From Mesorhizobium loti (GTDB lineage Bacteria; Pseudomonadota; Alphaproteobacteria; Rhizobiales; Rhizobiaceae), in assembly GCF_003148495.1 (NCBI RefSeq), contig NZ_QGGH01000013.1, forward strand, positions 85,674-149,673: a stretch of 64,000 bases of DNA. The letters run 5' to 3'. The translations under genes and the position numbers were made by a program. Position 1 is the stretch's first letter. The number at the start of each line of letters is the position of its first letter. The notes under the pieces are model-generated. The model ran no database searches. It had not been told where the DNA came from and worked only from the letters and a program-made list of their open reading frames with translations. Of this stretch, positions 26,660-34,948 are shown piece after piece.

Positions 26660-27907
26660 TCATAAAACCGATTGATCAGCGCCTGGCTGGCCCGTGCATC
26701 TTGCCGCTCTCAATCCACGCGCCAGATCCTGCTTGAGGTCCTCAATGTCCTCGAGGCCGATTTGCAGGCGGATCAGCGGGCCCTCGAAATCGCCAGCGGC
26801 GACGGTTCGATCCGCGAGATCGACCTGCATGGCGAGGCTACTGTAGCTGCCCCACGAAAAGCCCAAGCCGAATATCTTCAGCGCATCGAGAAATGCGTGC
26901 GCCTGCGAGCCACCTGCGAGAACAATCGAAAAGACCCCGCTTGCGCCGAAGAAATCGCGTTTCCAGATGGCATGGTCTGGATGGCTCGAAAGGCCCGGAT
27001 GAAGCACGCGCGCAATGCCCGGCTGATGCTCGAGCCACGACGCGATCTCGAGTGCGCTTTTCTGATGATGGGCGAGCCGCACTCCCATCGTCCGCAGACC
27101 ACGCAGAACCTGATAGGTGTCATCGGGCGCGGCGGGAATCCCGAGCGCCAGGAACATCTCCCAGAGCCGTGGCAAGGTGGCGGCATTGGCGGAGACCGTG
27201 CCAAGCAGCAGGTCGGCATGGCCACCCGGATATTTCGTCGCCGCATGGATCGAGATATCGACGCCATGCTCGAGCGGCCGAAAGAACAGCGGCGTCGCCC
27301 AAGTGTTGTCCATCATCACCACGGCATTGCCGGCATGAGCGGCTCTGGCGATTACCGGAATGTCCTGCACTTCGAATGTGTTGGAGGCCGGAGACTCGGT
27401 GAAGACGACCTTGGTGTTGGATCGCAAAAGCCGTTTGATGCCGGCACCGATGCGCGGCGCGTAATACTCGACCTCTACGCCCATGCGGCTCAGCACGAGA
27501 TCGGCGAACTGGCGGGTCGGTGCATAGACGGAATCCGTGATCAGCGCGTGATCGCCGACCGACAGAAAGGCCAGCATTGGCAGGGCGACGGCTGCCTGGC
27601 CCGACGGAACCAGGACCGTGCCGGCTGAGCCTTCCAACGTGTCGATGGCACGGCAAAGTGCCTCGGTGGTCGGCGTTCCGTGTGTTCCGTAGATGTACTT
27701 CTGGTCTCGCTTCGCCATCGTTTGAGCGTCGGGGAACAACACTGTCGATGCATGCACCACAGGCGGATTGACGAACCCGAAATAGCCACTCGGCTCGTAG
27801 CCGATATGCGCCAGCCGCGTGTTGATACCCACCGGTGTCGGACATTTTCCGTCAGGCGTCATCCGGTCTCTCGGCGGTTGCGCGGCTGGAATTGTGACCT
27901 GCGGCAT
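26660..27907 (-). CDS. PLP-dependent cystathionine beta-lyase-like enzyme
   Basis: 415 residues, using the ATG at 27905-27907 that overlaps the upstream stop (TGATG). Cys/Met metabolism PLP family: the Schiff-base Lys lies in SIHAATKYPGGHADLLLG, the cofactor-binding VVMMDNTWATPLFFRPLEHG is intact, and the substrate-facing YIYGTHGTPTTEALCRAIDT and GFSWGSYSSLA sit as in MetC. It probably cleaves a C-S bond of cystathionine or a similar amino acid, giving a thiol, ammonia and a 2-oxo acid. Context (amino-acid binding protein, P450, PEP-mutase-like enzyme) suggests catabolic use rather than methionine biosynthesis; this is inference. Confidence 0.87.
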   Translation of the reverse strand: MPQVTIPAAQPPRDRMTPDGKCPTPVGINTRLAHIGYEPSGYFGFVNPPVVHASTVLFPDAQTMAKRDQKYIYGTHGTPTTEALCRAIDTLEGSAGTVLVPSGQAAVALPMLAFLSVGDHALITDSVYAPTRQFADLVLSRMGVEVEYYAPRIGAGIKRLLRSNTKVVFTESPASNTFEVQDIPVIARAAHAGNAVVMMDNTWATPLFFRPLEHGVDISIHAATKYPGGHADLLLGTVSANAATLPRLWEMFLALGIPAAPDDTYQVLRGLRTMGVRLAHHQKSALEIASWLEHQPGIARVLHPGLSSHPDHAIWKRDFFGASGVFSIVLAGGSQAHAFLDALKIFGLGFSWGSYSSLAMQVDLADRTVAAGDFEGPLIRLQIGLEDIEDLKQDLARGLRAARCTGQPGADQSVL

Positions 27908-28932
27908 CAGCGCAGAGGCGGCGCATATTGCAGACCGCCATTGGTCCACAAGGCGTTGATGCCACGGGCGATCTTCAATGGGCTCCCGGCGCCGACATTG
28001 CGTTCGAAAACCTCACCATAGTTGCCGACATGCTTGACGATGCGGGCAACCCAGTCGCTGTCGAGACCAAGCTCCGCGCCCAGCTTGCTGTCCGCCTCCT
28101 GGCCGAGCACACGCTTCACCTCGGGATTGCCATTGACTTTCATGTCATCGACATTGGCCTGGGTGATGCCCAGTTCCTCTGCCGTCACCATCGCGTAGTG
28201 CGTCCAACTGACGACATCGAACCACTTGTCGTCGCCCTGTCGGACCGCCGACCCGAGCGGCTCCTTGGAAATGACCTCGGGAAGAACAATGTGGTCGGCG
28301 GGATTGGCGAGCGTCAGCCGAACGCTGTACAATGCCGACTGGTCGATGGTGACGACATCGCAGCGTCCGGAGTCATACGCGGCCTGGATTTCCTCGAGCT
28401 TTTCAAAGACGACGGGGGTGTATTCGATCTTGTTGGCCTTGAAGTAATCGGCAACATTCAGCTCGCTGGTCGTGCCCGTCTGGATACAGACCGAAGCGCC
28501 GTCCAACTGCCGGGCCGACTTTACCCCGGGCAACTTCGCGGAATTGATCATGAAGCCTTGGCCGTCATAGTAGTTGACGGCGCGGAAATTCAGGCCAAGG
28601 GCAGTGTCGCGGCTGAGCGACCAGGTGGTGTTGTATTGCAGGATGTCGACCTCGCCCGACTGAATGGCCGTAAACCGCTCCTTGGCCGACAAGGGAGAGA
28701 ATTTCACCGCCTTGGGATCATCGAAAATCGCAGCCGCGACAGCGCGGCAAAGATCGACGTCGAGACCGGACCACTCGCCCTTGTCATTGGGCGCCGAGAA
28801 CCCGGAGACGCCTGTGCTGACGCCGCATTTGACGAAGCCGGCGGCCTTGACGTTATCAAGCGTATCCGCGGCCGCCGGCATCGCATATGCAAGCAGTGGC
28901 ACAGCAAGCACCAGCTTCAGCAATTCGGTCAT
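27907..28932 (-). CDS. Amino-acid ABC transporter substrate-binding protein (AapJ-like)
   Basis: 341 residues from the ATG at 28930-28932, preceded by GGGAG at 7 nt; the open frame extends upstream without support. The signal peptide LLKLVLAVPLLAYAMPAAA is cleaved before DTLDNVKAAG. The mature protein has FVKCGVSTGVSGFSAPNDKG, the pattern of general L-amino-acid-binding proteins. It would deliver an amino acid to a membrane complex, but no permease or ATPase gene is in this operon, so it must work with a transporter elsewhere or act as a sensor. It overlaps the MetC-like gene. Confidence 0.9.
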   Translation of the reverse strand: MTELLKLVLAVPLLAYAMPAAADTLDNVKAAGFVKCGVSTGVSGFSAPNDKGEWSGLDVDLCRAVAAAIFDDPKAVKFSPLSAKERFTAIQSGEVDILQYNTTWSLSRDTALGLNFRAVNYYDGQGFMINSAKLPGVKSARQLDGASVCIQTGTTSELNVADYFKANKIEYTPVVFEKLEEIQAAYDSGRCDVVTIDQSALYSVRLTLANPADHIVLPEVISKEPLGSAVRQGDDKWFDVVSWTHYAMVTAEELGITQANVDDMKVNGNPEVKRVLGQEADSKLGAELGLDSDWVARIVKHVGNYGEVFERNVGAGSPLKIARGINALWTNGGLQYAPPLR

Positions 28933-29085
28933 TTCCATTCTCCCAATTTTGTTGTGTTGAATCCATGGATCTTCGATCGGTGCATCGCGGCCGCCGATCC
29001 CGGAATTCGTTCTGGTTCTGCCTTGCGTGAATTGGCGATGGCACGAAGGAAGCCGCGCCGGCGATGCGATCACCCGATGTTCCGG

Positions 29086-29928
29086 TCACCTTGAGAAAAG
29101 AGCGTTCAACTCCTGCTGGCCAATCTGGTCGGCCGCAAAATTGATGGTGCCCTGATCGCACAATTCGCGGACGCTTCGGCGCACAAGGCCAAGTGCTGAG
29201 CGCGCTATGCTGCCACCGAGGCTGACGCGTTTCACACCGATGTCGAGCAACACCGGCACACTTAAGGGAACGGTGCCCCAACCGATGACAATATTGACCG
29301 GACCATTGATTTCGCGGACCAAGGTCTTGATCGTGTCCAGATCGTTGGGACCGCAGGGATACACACAGTCGGCCCCCGCCTCGAGAAACAGGTTCGCCCG
29401 CCTTATAGCTGTCTCCAGCGGATCGGGCACCCCGACAAGGAATGCATCGATCTTGGCGTTCAGGACAAAGGCGCCGCCGCTTGCCTCGATCGCAACTCTC
29501 GCTGCCCTTATGCGCTCGACCGCAAGCCCCTCCTCGTAAAGGCCTTCGGTACGAGGGTTGTTGTCCTCAATGTTGCCGCCAGCCAGGCCCACTGCGATGG
29601 CAAGCCTTATCGTTTCGGCAACCGATTGCGTATCGCGGCCGTAGCCGTCCTCGAGATCGCCATTCACCGGCAAGACAATGGCGTCGACGATCTGCCGAAG
29701 CCGTTGGAACATTTCTTCGCGCGTCAGCGCGCAGCCCGCATCGCGAATGTCAAAGTCGGGCTTGCCGAGCGAGAAGGCGATCCCGGCACTTGTGGTGCCG
29801 ATTGCCTGGACGCCGCCTTCCGCCAGAACGACCGCGCTTCCCGCGTCCCATGCATTGGGCATAACGAAACCACGCTCGGTGGAGTGTAGCGCCTTGAACG
29901 CTTTCGCCTTGTCGATCTGTGTGGCCAT
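29086..29928 (-). CDS. Isocitrate lyase / PEP mutase superfamily enzyme
   Basis: 280 residues from the ATG at 29926-29928 (GGAGG upstream). A TIM-barrel protein with PNAWDAGSAVVLAEGG, the metal site DLEDGYGRD, GGNIEDNNPRTEGLYEEG and GADCVYPCGPNDLD. This matches the short PEP-mutase-like class (oxaloacetate decarboxylase, methylisocitrate-type and others) rather than true isocitrate lyase, since the KKCGH-type loop is absent. Likely C-C or C-P bond chemistry on a 2-oxo or phospho acid. It is the first gene of the operon with the binding protein, the MetC-like enzyme and the P450, and divergent from a LysR gene. Confidence 0.83.
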   Translation of the reverse strand: MATQIDKAKAFKALHSTERGFVMPNAWDAGSAVVLAEGGVQAIGTTSAGIAFSLGKPDFDIRDAGCALTREEMFQRLRQIVDAIVLPVNGDLEDGYGRDTQSVAETIRLAIAVGLAGGNIEDNNPRTEGLYEEGLAVERIRAARVAIEASGGAFVLNAKIDAFLVGVPDPLETAIRRANLFLEAGADCVYPCGPNDLDTIKTLVREINGPVNIVIGWGTVPLSVPVLLDIGVKRVSLGGSIARSALGLVRRSVRELCDQGTINFAADQIGQQELNALFSR

Positions 29929-30004
29929 GAGCGTACCTCCTCCGCAATGCACAAGCGAGGACACTGCTATTTGGCTTGCCGGCATTCGTCCAATTTCTTA
30001 TATT

Positions 30005-30015
30005 TGTCTAGGACA
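30005..30015. promoter_or_regulatory. Candidate LysR-type operator
   Basis: TGTCTAGGACA is an 11-bp interrupted palindrome (TGTC-N3-GACA) in the 110-nt gap between the divergent PEP-mutase-like and LysR genes, about 25 nt upstream of the LysR start. Its size and position fit a LysR-type binding half-site pair, but no experimental or comparative support is available here. Confidence 0.35.
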
Positions 30016-30038
30016 TAGATTTTATTTATAGCGAAGAG

Positions 30039-30947
30039 ATGGATGCTGAAGCACTGAACACATTCCTGACCGTTTACCGGCAACGTGGTTTTTCGAACGC
30101 GGCCCGCGTTTTGAACCGAACGCAGCCGGCCATCTCGCACCGTATCAGTCTGCTGGAACAGGAACTTGGCATACCGCTCTTCGAACGCATGTCCACCGGC
30201 ATCGCGCTGAGCCAGGCCGGGCGCGTCTTGCTACCCTATGCGGAGCGCGCGCTTGCTGCCCTTCAGGACGCCGAGACAGCGGTACTGGCACTCAAGACCG
30301 AGAATGCCGGCCCTTTGTCACTGGCGGCCGTGGGCACTCTGGCCAGCACCAGCCTTACCGGCATCCTGAAGCGGTTTGCCGCCAGCCATCCTTCCGTCGA
30401 CCTTGCGTTGCAGACGGTCCGCAGCACCGAAGTTAGCGATCTGGTACGGCGTGGCGAAGCCACCATTGGCATTCGTTATGACCGGGATCGCTCACCAGAC
30501 CTGCAATATGATTGCCTCGGCGCGGAAAAATTGCTGGTCGTCTGCTCGACAGACCATGCCTCGGCCGGCAGTTCGATCAAGTCACTCGCCGGATTGGTCG
30601 ACGAGCGGTGGATAGCCTTTCCGGAAATCCCGGGACAGCGCGAGATCTGGGCCTCGCATGTGTTCAGCATTTTCCAGACGCTTGGGCTCGGTGAAGTCGA
30701 CTGGACCCCTGTGGACAGCCTGACTGCGCAGAAGCGTCTCGTAGAAGCAGGCTTTGGTCTCGCCTTGATGACTGAAAGTGGTGTCGCCGAAGAACGCGCC
30801 GCCGGAACGCTCGCCACGATCGATGTAAGGGATTTGACGCTTACCATTCCGATTTTCATCGTTACGCGTCGAGGTGGATTCCTGAGTGCAGCCGCCAGCA
30901 GGTTGCACGAACTGCTTAGCACGGACTATCTCGGCCGCGATCTTTGA
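30039..30947 (+). CDS. LysR-family transcriptional regulator
   Basis: 302 residues. The N-terminal winged helix is ALNTFLTVYRQRGFSNAARV, then LNRTQPAISHRISLLEQELG and IPLFERMSTGIALSQAGRVL, the classic LTTR pattern. The periplasmic-binding-like effector domain follows (about 90-295). It is transcribed divergently from the four-gene operon at 25.4-29.9 kb and very probably regulates it, with a substrate or intermediate of that pathway as co-inducer. Confidence 0.9.
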   Translation: MDAEALNTFLTVYRQRGFSNAARVLNRTQPAISHRISLLEQELGIPLFERMSTGIALSQAGRVLLPYAERALAALQDAETAVLALKTENAGPLSLAAVGTLASTSLTGILKRFAASHPSVDLALQTVRSTEVSDLVRRGEATIGIRYDRDRSPDLQYDCLGAEKLLVVCSTDHASAGSSIKSLAGLVDERWIAFPEIPGQREIWASHVFSIFQTLGLGEVDWTPVDSLTAQKRLVEAGFGLALMTESGVAEERAAGTLATIDVRDLTLTIPIFIVTRRGGFLSAAASRLHELLSTDYLGRDL

Positions 30948-31170
30948 AAAATCTCGGCGGCGCCCCCTGAGCCCAGTTGTACATGCCATGGATGCACCGA
31001 GTAGGAGGGTGGGCGGCTTGGACGTCCAGACTTTCATTTCTGAACAACCCGCCTATTTTGTGCGACCATCGTCGTCCAGATCAAAGGCGCACGACCCTGC
31101 TATCAACAAGGTTCTCGCGAGCCACTCGCATCACGAGGAGCAGTTGCCGAGATACGATTTGACTTCGTCA

Positions 31171-31202
31171 CCGCTACCGATCTGCGAGCAGATCGGTAGC
31201 GG
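31171..31202. repeat. Perfect 14-bp inverted repeat with a 4-nt loop
   Basis: CCGCTACCGATCTG at 31171-31184 pairs perfectly with CAGATCGGTAGCGG at 31189-31202 around CGAG. Such a long perfect stem without a T-tract fits a strong RNA hairpin or a dispersed palindromic element better than a protein operator. Seen directly; function unknown. Confidence 0.6.
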
Positions 31203-31279
31203 ACAAGGCACCTCTCGCCGGGGGTGGCGGTCCCGCGTCCCGCCTGTGGCGGCGCTTCTCTAATCGGCGGGGTGAGGTC

Positions 31280-31300
31280 AAGCTCTTTTCGAGCTTTTTT
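31280..31300 (+). terminator. Rho-independent terminator-like element
   Basis: AAGCTC (31280-31285) and GAGCTT (31291-31296) form a 6-bp stem around TTTTC, and a run of T continues to 31300. Plus-strand direction, about 330 nt after the LysR gene. The stem is AT-rich, so it is weak. Confidence 0.4.
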
Positions 31301-31358
31301 CTGGGCGGGACGAGGCAAGATCATCGTCCGCAGTCGGCCCTTTCCAGTCATTCGATTT

Positions 31359-31391
31359 CCCGTCGCCCAGACAAGGAGGCTGGGCGACGGG
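31359..31391. terminator. Perfect 12-bp hairpin near the methyltransferase remnant
   Basis: CCCGTCGCCCAG (31359-31370) pairs perfectly with CTGGGCGACGGG (31380-31391) around a 9-nt loop. It lies immediately past the stop of the minus-strand methyltransferase fragment, so it is a likely terminator for that locus, though without a clear T-run. Confidence 0.5.
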
Positions 31392-31396
31392 TGGGG

Positions 31397-31612
31397 TCAA
31401 CGCTTGTGCGCCGAAACCAGCATCATCATCGGTCGCTCCAGCTCTTCGGCCAGCTCCGGTATCTCCGCGATCTGTTCAGGCGTGGGCGCAAACTCTTCCA
31501 ACCGGCGCAACTCGAACCCCGTGCCGATCAGCGTGTTGAGCGTGGTGGCCAAGGTTCGATGGTGCTTCAGCACGCCTTTTGCGAACCAGTCAGTGAACCT
31601 TACTAGTTGCGG
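31397..31612 (-). pseudogene. C-terminal fragment of a SAM-dependent methyltransferase
   Basis: The minus strand reads VRFTDWFAKGVLKHHRTLAT, then LNTLIGTGFELRRLEEFAPT, then ELERPMMMLVSAHKR and a stop. This is the C-terminal part of a Methyltransf_11 or UbiE-type enzyme (the FxLxxLxEPxPT region and the final beta-strand). No N-terminal SAM-binding motif is upstream; at about 31615 the sequence changes to the tail of the Lrp gene region. A truncated gene, not expected to function. Confidence 0.6.
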
Positions 31613-31657
31613 CTCTGGGAGTGCGCGACCTCGGCTAGACTTTGGTGCCGCAGATTC

Positions 31658-32122
31658 CTATTCTAAGGGAAGCACCTCGGAACGCTTGACCTGATCAAGG
31701 GCGAAGCTCGTTTCGATCGAGGCGACGCCGTCCAAACGCGTGAGTTTGTCCTTGATGAACCGCTCGTACGCTTCGAGGTCGCGCACTACGATGCGCATCA
31801 GATAGTCGCGCTGCCCAGTCATGAGGTAGCAGTCCACTACCTCCGGCCAACGCGCCACGGCGAGCGCGAACCGGTCAAGATCTTCTTCGCGCTGCCGCTC
31901 GAGCTTGATCGATGCGAAGGCACTGATGGGCAGGCCGACCTTCTTCTGGTCTATTACTGCCGTGTATCCTTTGATCACGCCAGAATCTTCCAATAAGCGC
32001 ACACGCCGGGCGCAGGGAGACGGCGACAAACCGACGCGATCAGACAGTTCATTGGCCGTGATCTTGCCGTTGCCTTGGATCGCCGCGATGATTTTCCTGT
32101 CAATCTCGTCCAACCCGCGCAC
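31658..32122 (-). CDS. Lrp/AsnC-family transcriptional regulator
   Basis: 154 residues from the GTG at 32120-32122 (AAGGA upstream, 9-nt spacing). The HTH is DEIDRKIIAAIQGNGKITAN followed by ELSDRVGLSPSPCARRVRLL, then the RAM ligand-binding domain (GLPISAFASIKLERQREEDL and CYLMTGQRDYLMRIVVRD). It is divergent from the AceE-like gene 130 nt away. In Pseudomonas putida the mdeR (Lrp-type) gene is divergent from mdeAB and activates methionine catabolism; the arrangement here is similar, so it probably senses a branched or sulfur amino acid. Inference. Confidence 0.9.
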   Translation of the reverse strand: MRGLDEIDRKIIAAIQGNGKITANELSDRVGLSPSPCARRVRLLEDSGVIKGYTAVIDQKKVGLPISAFASIKLERQREEDLDRFALAVARWPEVVDCYLMTGQRDYLMRIVVRDLEAYERFIKDKLTRLDGVASIETSFALDQVKRSEVLPLE

Positions 32123-32251
32123 TAGCTGATTTCCTTCACCATAAGTGTCAAATTGGTGAAAGCAGCTAAATGATCGCCAGGTCAAAGGCAAGTTTGGTTA
32201 CATCTCGTGTTTGAAGAGGTTTAGGCTCTGCCCCTCTCAAGGGACCTGATC

Positions 32252-34645
32252 ATGACAGCGCAACGCCTTTCCATCCTTGCCGAACTTGAGCGCAAAGTGC
32301 TGTGGCTCGCAATCTGGACGATCCACAATGCCAACCATCTGCGCGACAATGGCGACGGGTTGAAGGTCGGGGGTCATCAAGCGTCTTCGGCCTCGCTGAA
32401 CACGATCCTGACTGCCCTCTATTTCTCCATTCTGCGACCTGAGGACAGGGTTGCGGTGAAACCGCATGCCAGCCCGATCTTCCACGCAATCCAATATCTG
32501 TTCGGCAATCAGACTCGGGAGAAGCTTGAGAATTTTCGCGGCTTCAACGGCGCGCAATCCTATCCATCGCGCACCAAGGACGTCGACGACGTCGATTTCT
32601 CCACCGGTTCGGTCGGGCTCGGCGTGGCGCAGACACTTTTCTCCTCGCTGGTGCAGGATTGCATTCGCGCAAAAGGCCTCGGGACCAGCCGTCCCGAAGG
32701 CCGCATGGTGGCATTGATCGGCGACGCCGAGATGGATGAAGGCAACATCTTCGAGGCTCTGCTCGAAGGCTGGAAGCATGGTCTTCGCAACACATGGTGG
32801 ATCGTCGACTACAACCGGCAAAGCCTTGATGCGGTGGTACGCGAGGGACTATGGGCGAGGTTCGAGTCCATGTTTCGCAACTTCGGCTGGGATGTTGTGA
32901 TCCTGAAACACGGGATGCTTCAACAGGCGGCGTTCGCCGAACCTGGCGGCGAGAAGCTGCGCGAATGGATCGACGCCTGCCCCAACCAACTCTACTCCGC
33001 TTTGGCTTTCCAAGGTGGGGTGGCGTGGCGCAAGCGCCTGTTCGATGACCTCGGCGATCAGGGTGACGTCTCACGACTGATCGAGAGACGCAGTGACGAT
33101 GATCTCGCGCGGCTGATGAGCAATTTGGGTGGCCACGACCTGCCATCGATTCTCGATGCGTTCGAGCAGGCGAGAACGCATGACCGCCCGACCTGCTTTA
33201 TCGCATACACCATCAAGGGTTTCGGTCTTCCGCTCGCTGGACACAAGGACAACCATGCCGGACTGATGACGCCTACCCAAGTCGATACGCTGCGCAAGTC
33301 GATGAAGGTGCGCGAGGGCCGCGAGTGGAGCCCGTTCGAAGGCCTCGCTACACCGGAAGCCACGCTGAGAGACTTTCTTGCCGGCGTGCCGTTTGTGCAG
33401 TCCGGCCGCCGCCGCTACATTTCTCCGATCATCGATGTCCCTGAGCGGCTCGAATTCGGCGCCCAACCCTCGATGTCGACGCAGCAGGGTTTCGGGCTGC
33501 TGATGCATGAGATCGCCAAGGGCGACACGAAATTCGCCAGCCGTGTTGTAACCACCTCTCCAGACGTAACGGTATCAACCAATCTTGGTGCCTGGGTCAA
33601 CCGCCGAGGCCTCTTCGCTCGCGAGGAAATGGCCGATCTGTTCAAGGTGGAGCGCATTCCTTCGACATATAACTGGACCTTCTCGCCAAAGGGACAGCAT
33701 CTGGAACTTGGCATCGCCGAGATGAACCTGTTCATCATGCTGTCGGCACTTGGCCTGTCGCATTCGATTTTCGGTGAGCGCCTGCTGCCAGTGGGTACGC
33801 TCTACGATCCGTTCATCGAACGCGGGCTCGATGCGCTGAACTATGCCTGCTATCAGGACGCCCGCTTCATGCTGGTGGCAACGCCGTCTGGCGTTACCCT
33901 CGCACCGGAAGGCGGCGCGCACCAGTCGATCGCCACGCCGCTGATTGGCATGGCCCAGGACGGCCTGGCGAGCTTCGAACCTACCTTCGTCGACGAGCTT
34001 GCCGTGATAATGCGCTGGTCGTTCGAATACATGCAGCGGTCGGGCGAAACGGAATCGGATAAGGTGACGTGGCTCCGCGACGCAACCGGCGGTTCTGTCT
34101 ATCTCCGCCTATCCACGCGCTCGATCGAGCAGCCGAAACGCGTCATCACGCCCGAGTTGGAGAACGAGATTCTCAACGGGGCCTACTGGATGCGCAAACC
34201 CGGTCCCAATGCTCAGATCGTCGTTGCCTACACCGGCGCAATTGCGCCGGAAGCGATCGAAGCGATAGGCCTGATGGCGGAGGATCGCCGCGACGTAGGC
34301 CTTCTCGCCGTGACTTCGGCCGACAGACTCAACGCGGGCTGGACCGCGGCGCAGCGCGCCCGCGACAACGGCCTTTCACAAGCACGCAGCCACATAGAGC
34401 GGCTTTTGGAAGGCTTGCCCTCGCATTGCGGCATCGTCAGCGTCATCGACGGCCACCCGGCAGCCTTGGCCTGGCTTGGATCCGTGCACGGTCACCGCAC
34501 ACGCGCGCTGGGTGTTGAGCACTTTGGCCAAACCGGCACCATCGCAGACCTCTACCGCCATTTCGGCATTGATGCTCGTGGCATCGTCGCCGCGGCTGAG
34601 GCGCTGACACCTGGCCGACCGATCAGGAATTTGCGGGTGGTCTAG
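32252..34645 (+). CDS. Homodimeric 2-oxo-acid dehydrogenase E1 (AceE/MdeB-like)
   Basis: 797 residues, the AceE architecture. Thiamine-diphosphate binding motif GDAEMDEGNIFEALLEGWKH with NRQSLD, a central transketolase-like domain (SPKGQHLELGIAEMNLFIML) and a C-terminal domain (AYTGAIAPEAIEAIGLMAED). E. coli AceE is about 887 residues, so this is shorter, as in MdeB-type proteins. It would decarboxylate a 2-oxo acid such as pyruvate or 2-oxobutyrate, working with E2 and E3 not encoded here. The neighbouring Lrp regulator supports control by amino-acid supply. The exact substrate is unknown. Confidence 0.85.
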   Translation: MTAQRLSILAELERKVLWLAIWTIHNANHLRDNGDGLKVGGHQASSASLNTILTALYFSILRPEDRVAVKPHASPIFHAIQYLFGNQTREKLENFRGFNGAQSYPSRTKDVDDVDFSTGSVGLGVAQTLFSSLVQDCIRAKGLGTSRPEGRMVALIGDAEMDEGNIFEALLEGWKHGLRNTWWIVDYNRQSLDAVVREGLWARFESMFRNFGWDVVILKHGMLQQAAFAEPGGEKLREWIDACPNQLYSALAFQGGVAWRKRLFDDLGDQGDVSRLIERRSDDDLARLMSNLGGHDLPSILDAFEQARTHDRPTCFIAYTIKGFGLPLAGHKDNHAGLMTPTQVDTLRKSMKVREGREWSPFEGLATPEATLRDFLAGVPFVQSGRRRYISPIIDVPERLEFGAQPSMSTQQGFGLLMHEIAKGDTKFASRVVTTSPDVTVSTNLGAWVNRRGLFAREEMADLFKVERIPSTYNWTFSPKGQHLELGIAEMNLFIMLSALGLSHSIFGERLLPVGTLYDPFIERGLDALNYACYQDARFMLVATPSGVTLAPEGGAHQSIATPLIGMAQDGLASFEPTFVDELAVIMRWSFEYMQRSGETESDKVTWLRDATGGSVYLRLSTRSIEQPKRVITPELENEILNGAYWMRKPGPNAQIVVAYTGAIAPEAIEAIGLMAEDRRDVGLLAVTSADRLNAGWTAAQRARDNGLSQARSHIERLLEGLPSHCGIVSVIDGHPAALAWLGSVHGHRTRALGVEHFGQTGTIADLYRHFGIDARGIVAAAEALTPGRPIRNLRVV

Positions 34646-34948
34646 TCGGGTGCCTCGTTTGCCTGTCCGCAGCTCATTGCGCGACCGGATGAAGGTGACC
34701 ACTGATTATGGCGCGCCGGCGACCCAACAGTTCAAAAACCGCCACGAGTTGACTGGACTGGACTACGCCTGATCATCAAGGGCACGGAAAAAAGGAGGCG
34801 CAACAGATAACGTTACTCCATTTGATGGGGTTACGCCGAGCGAAAGACCGCTCGCTGCATTGATGTCGCGGGAAAGACGGGCCCGGTTGCACTGCTATCG
34901 CAAAGTTGGTTCTGGGCCTGGGCGCATCCCACCTAAAAGGTTCTTTCT
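34646..34948. other. Intergenic stretch
   Basis: About 300 nt between the AceE-like gene and the convergent LysR gene. No gene recognised. Contains scattered A-rich runs. Confidence 0.35.

Larger units (their letters stand above)
30948..31396. other. Intergenic stretch rich in hairpins
   Basis: About 450 nt without a gene but with three inverted repeats listed separately (31171-31202, 31280-31300, 31359-31391). Most likely a transcription-termination zone between the LysR gene (plus) and a truncated methyltransferase gene (minus). Confidence 0.4.
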
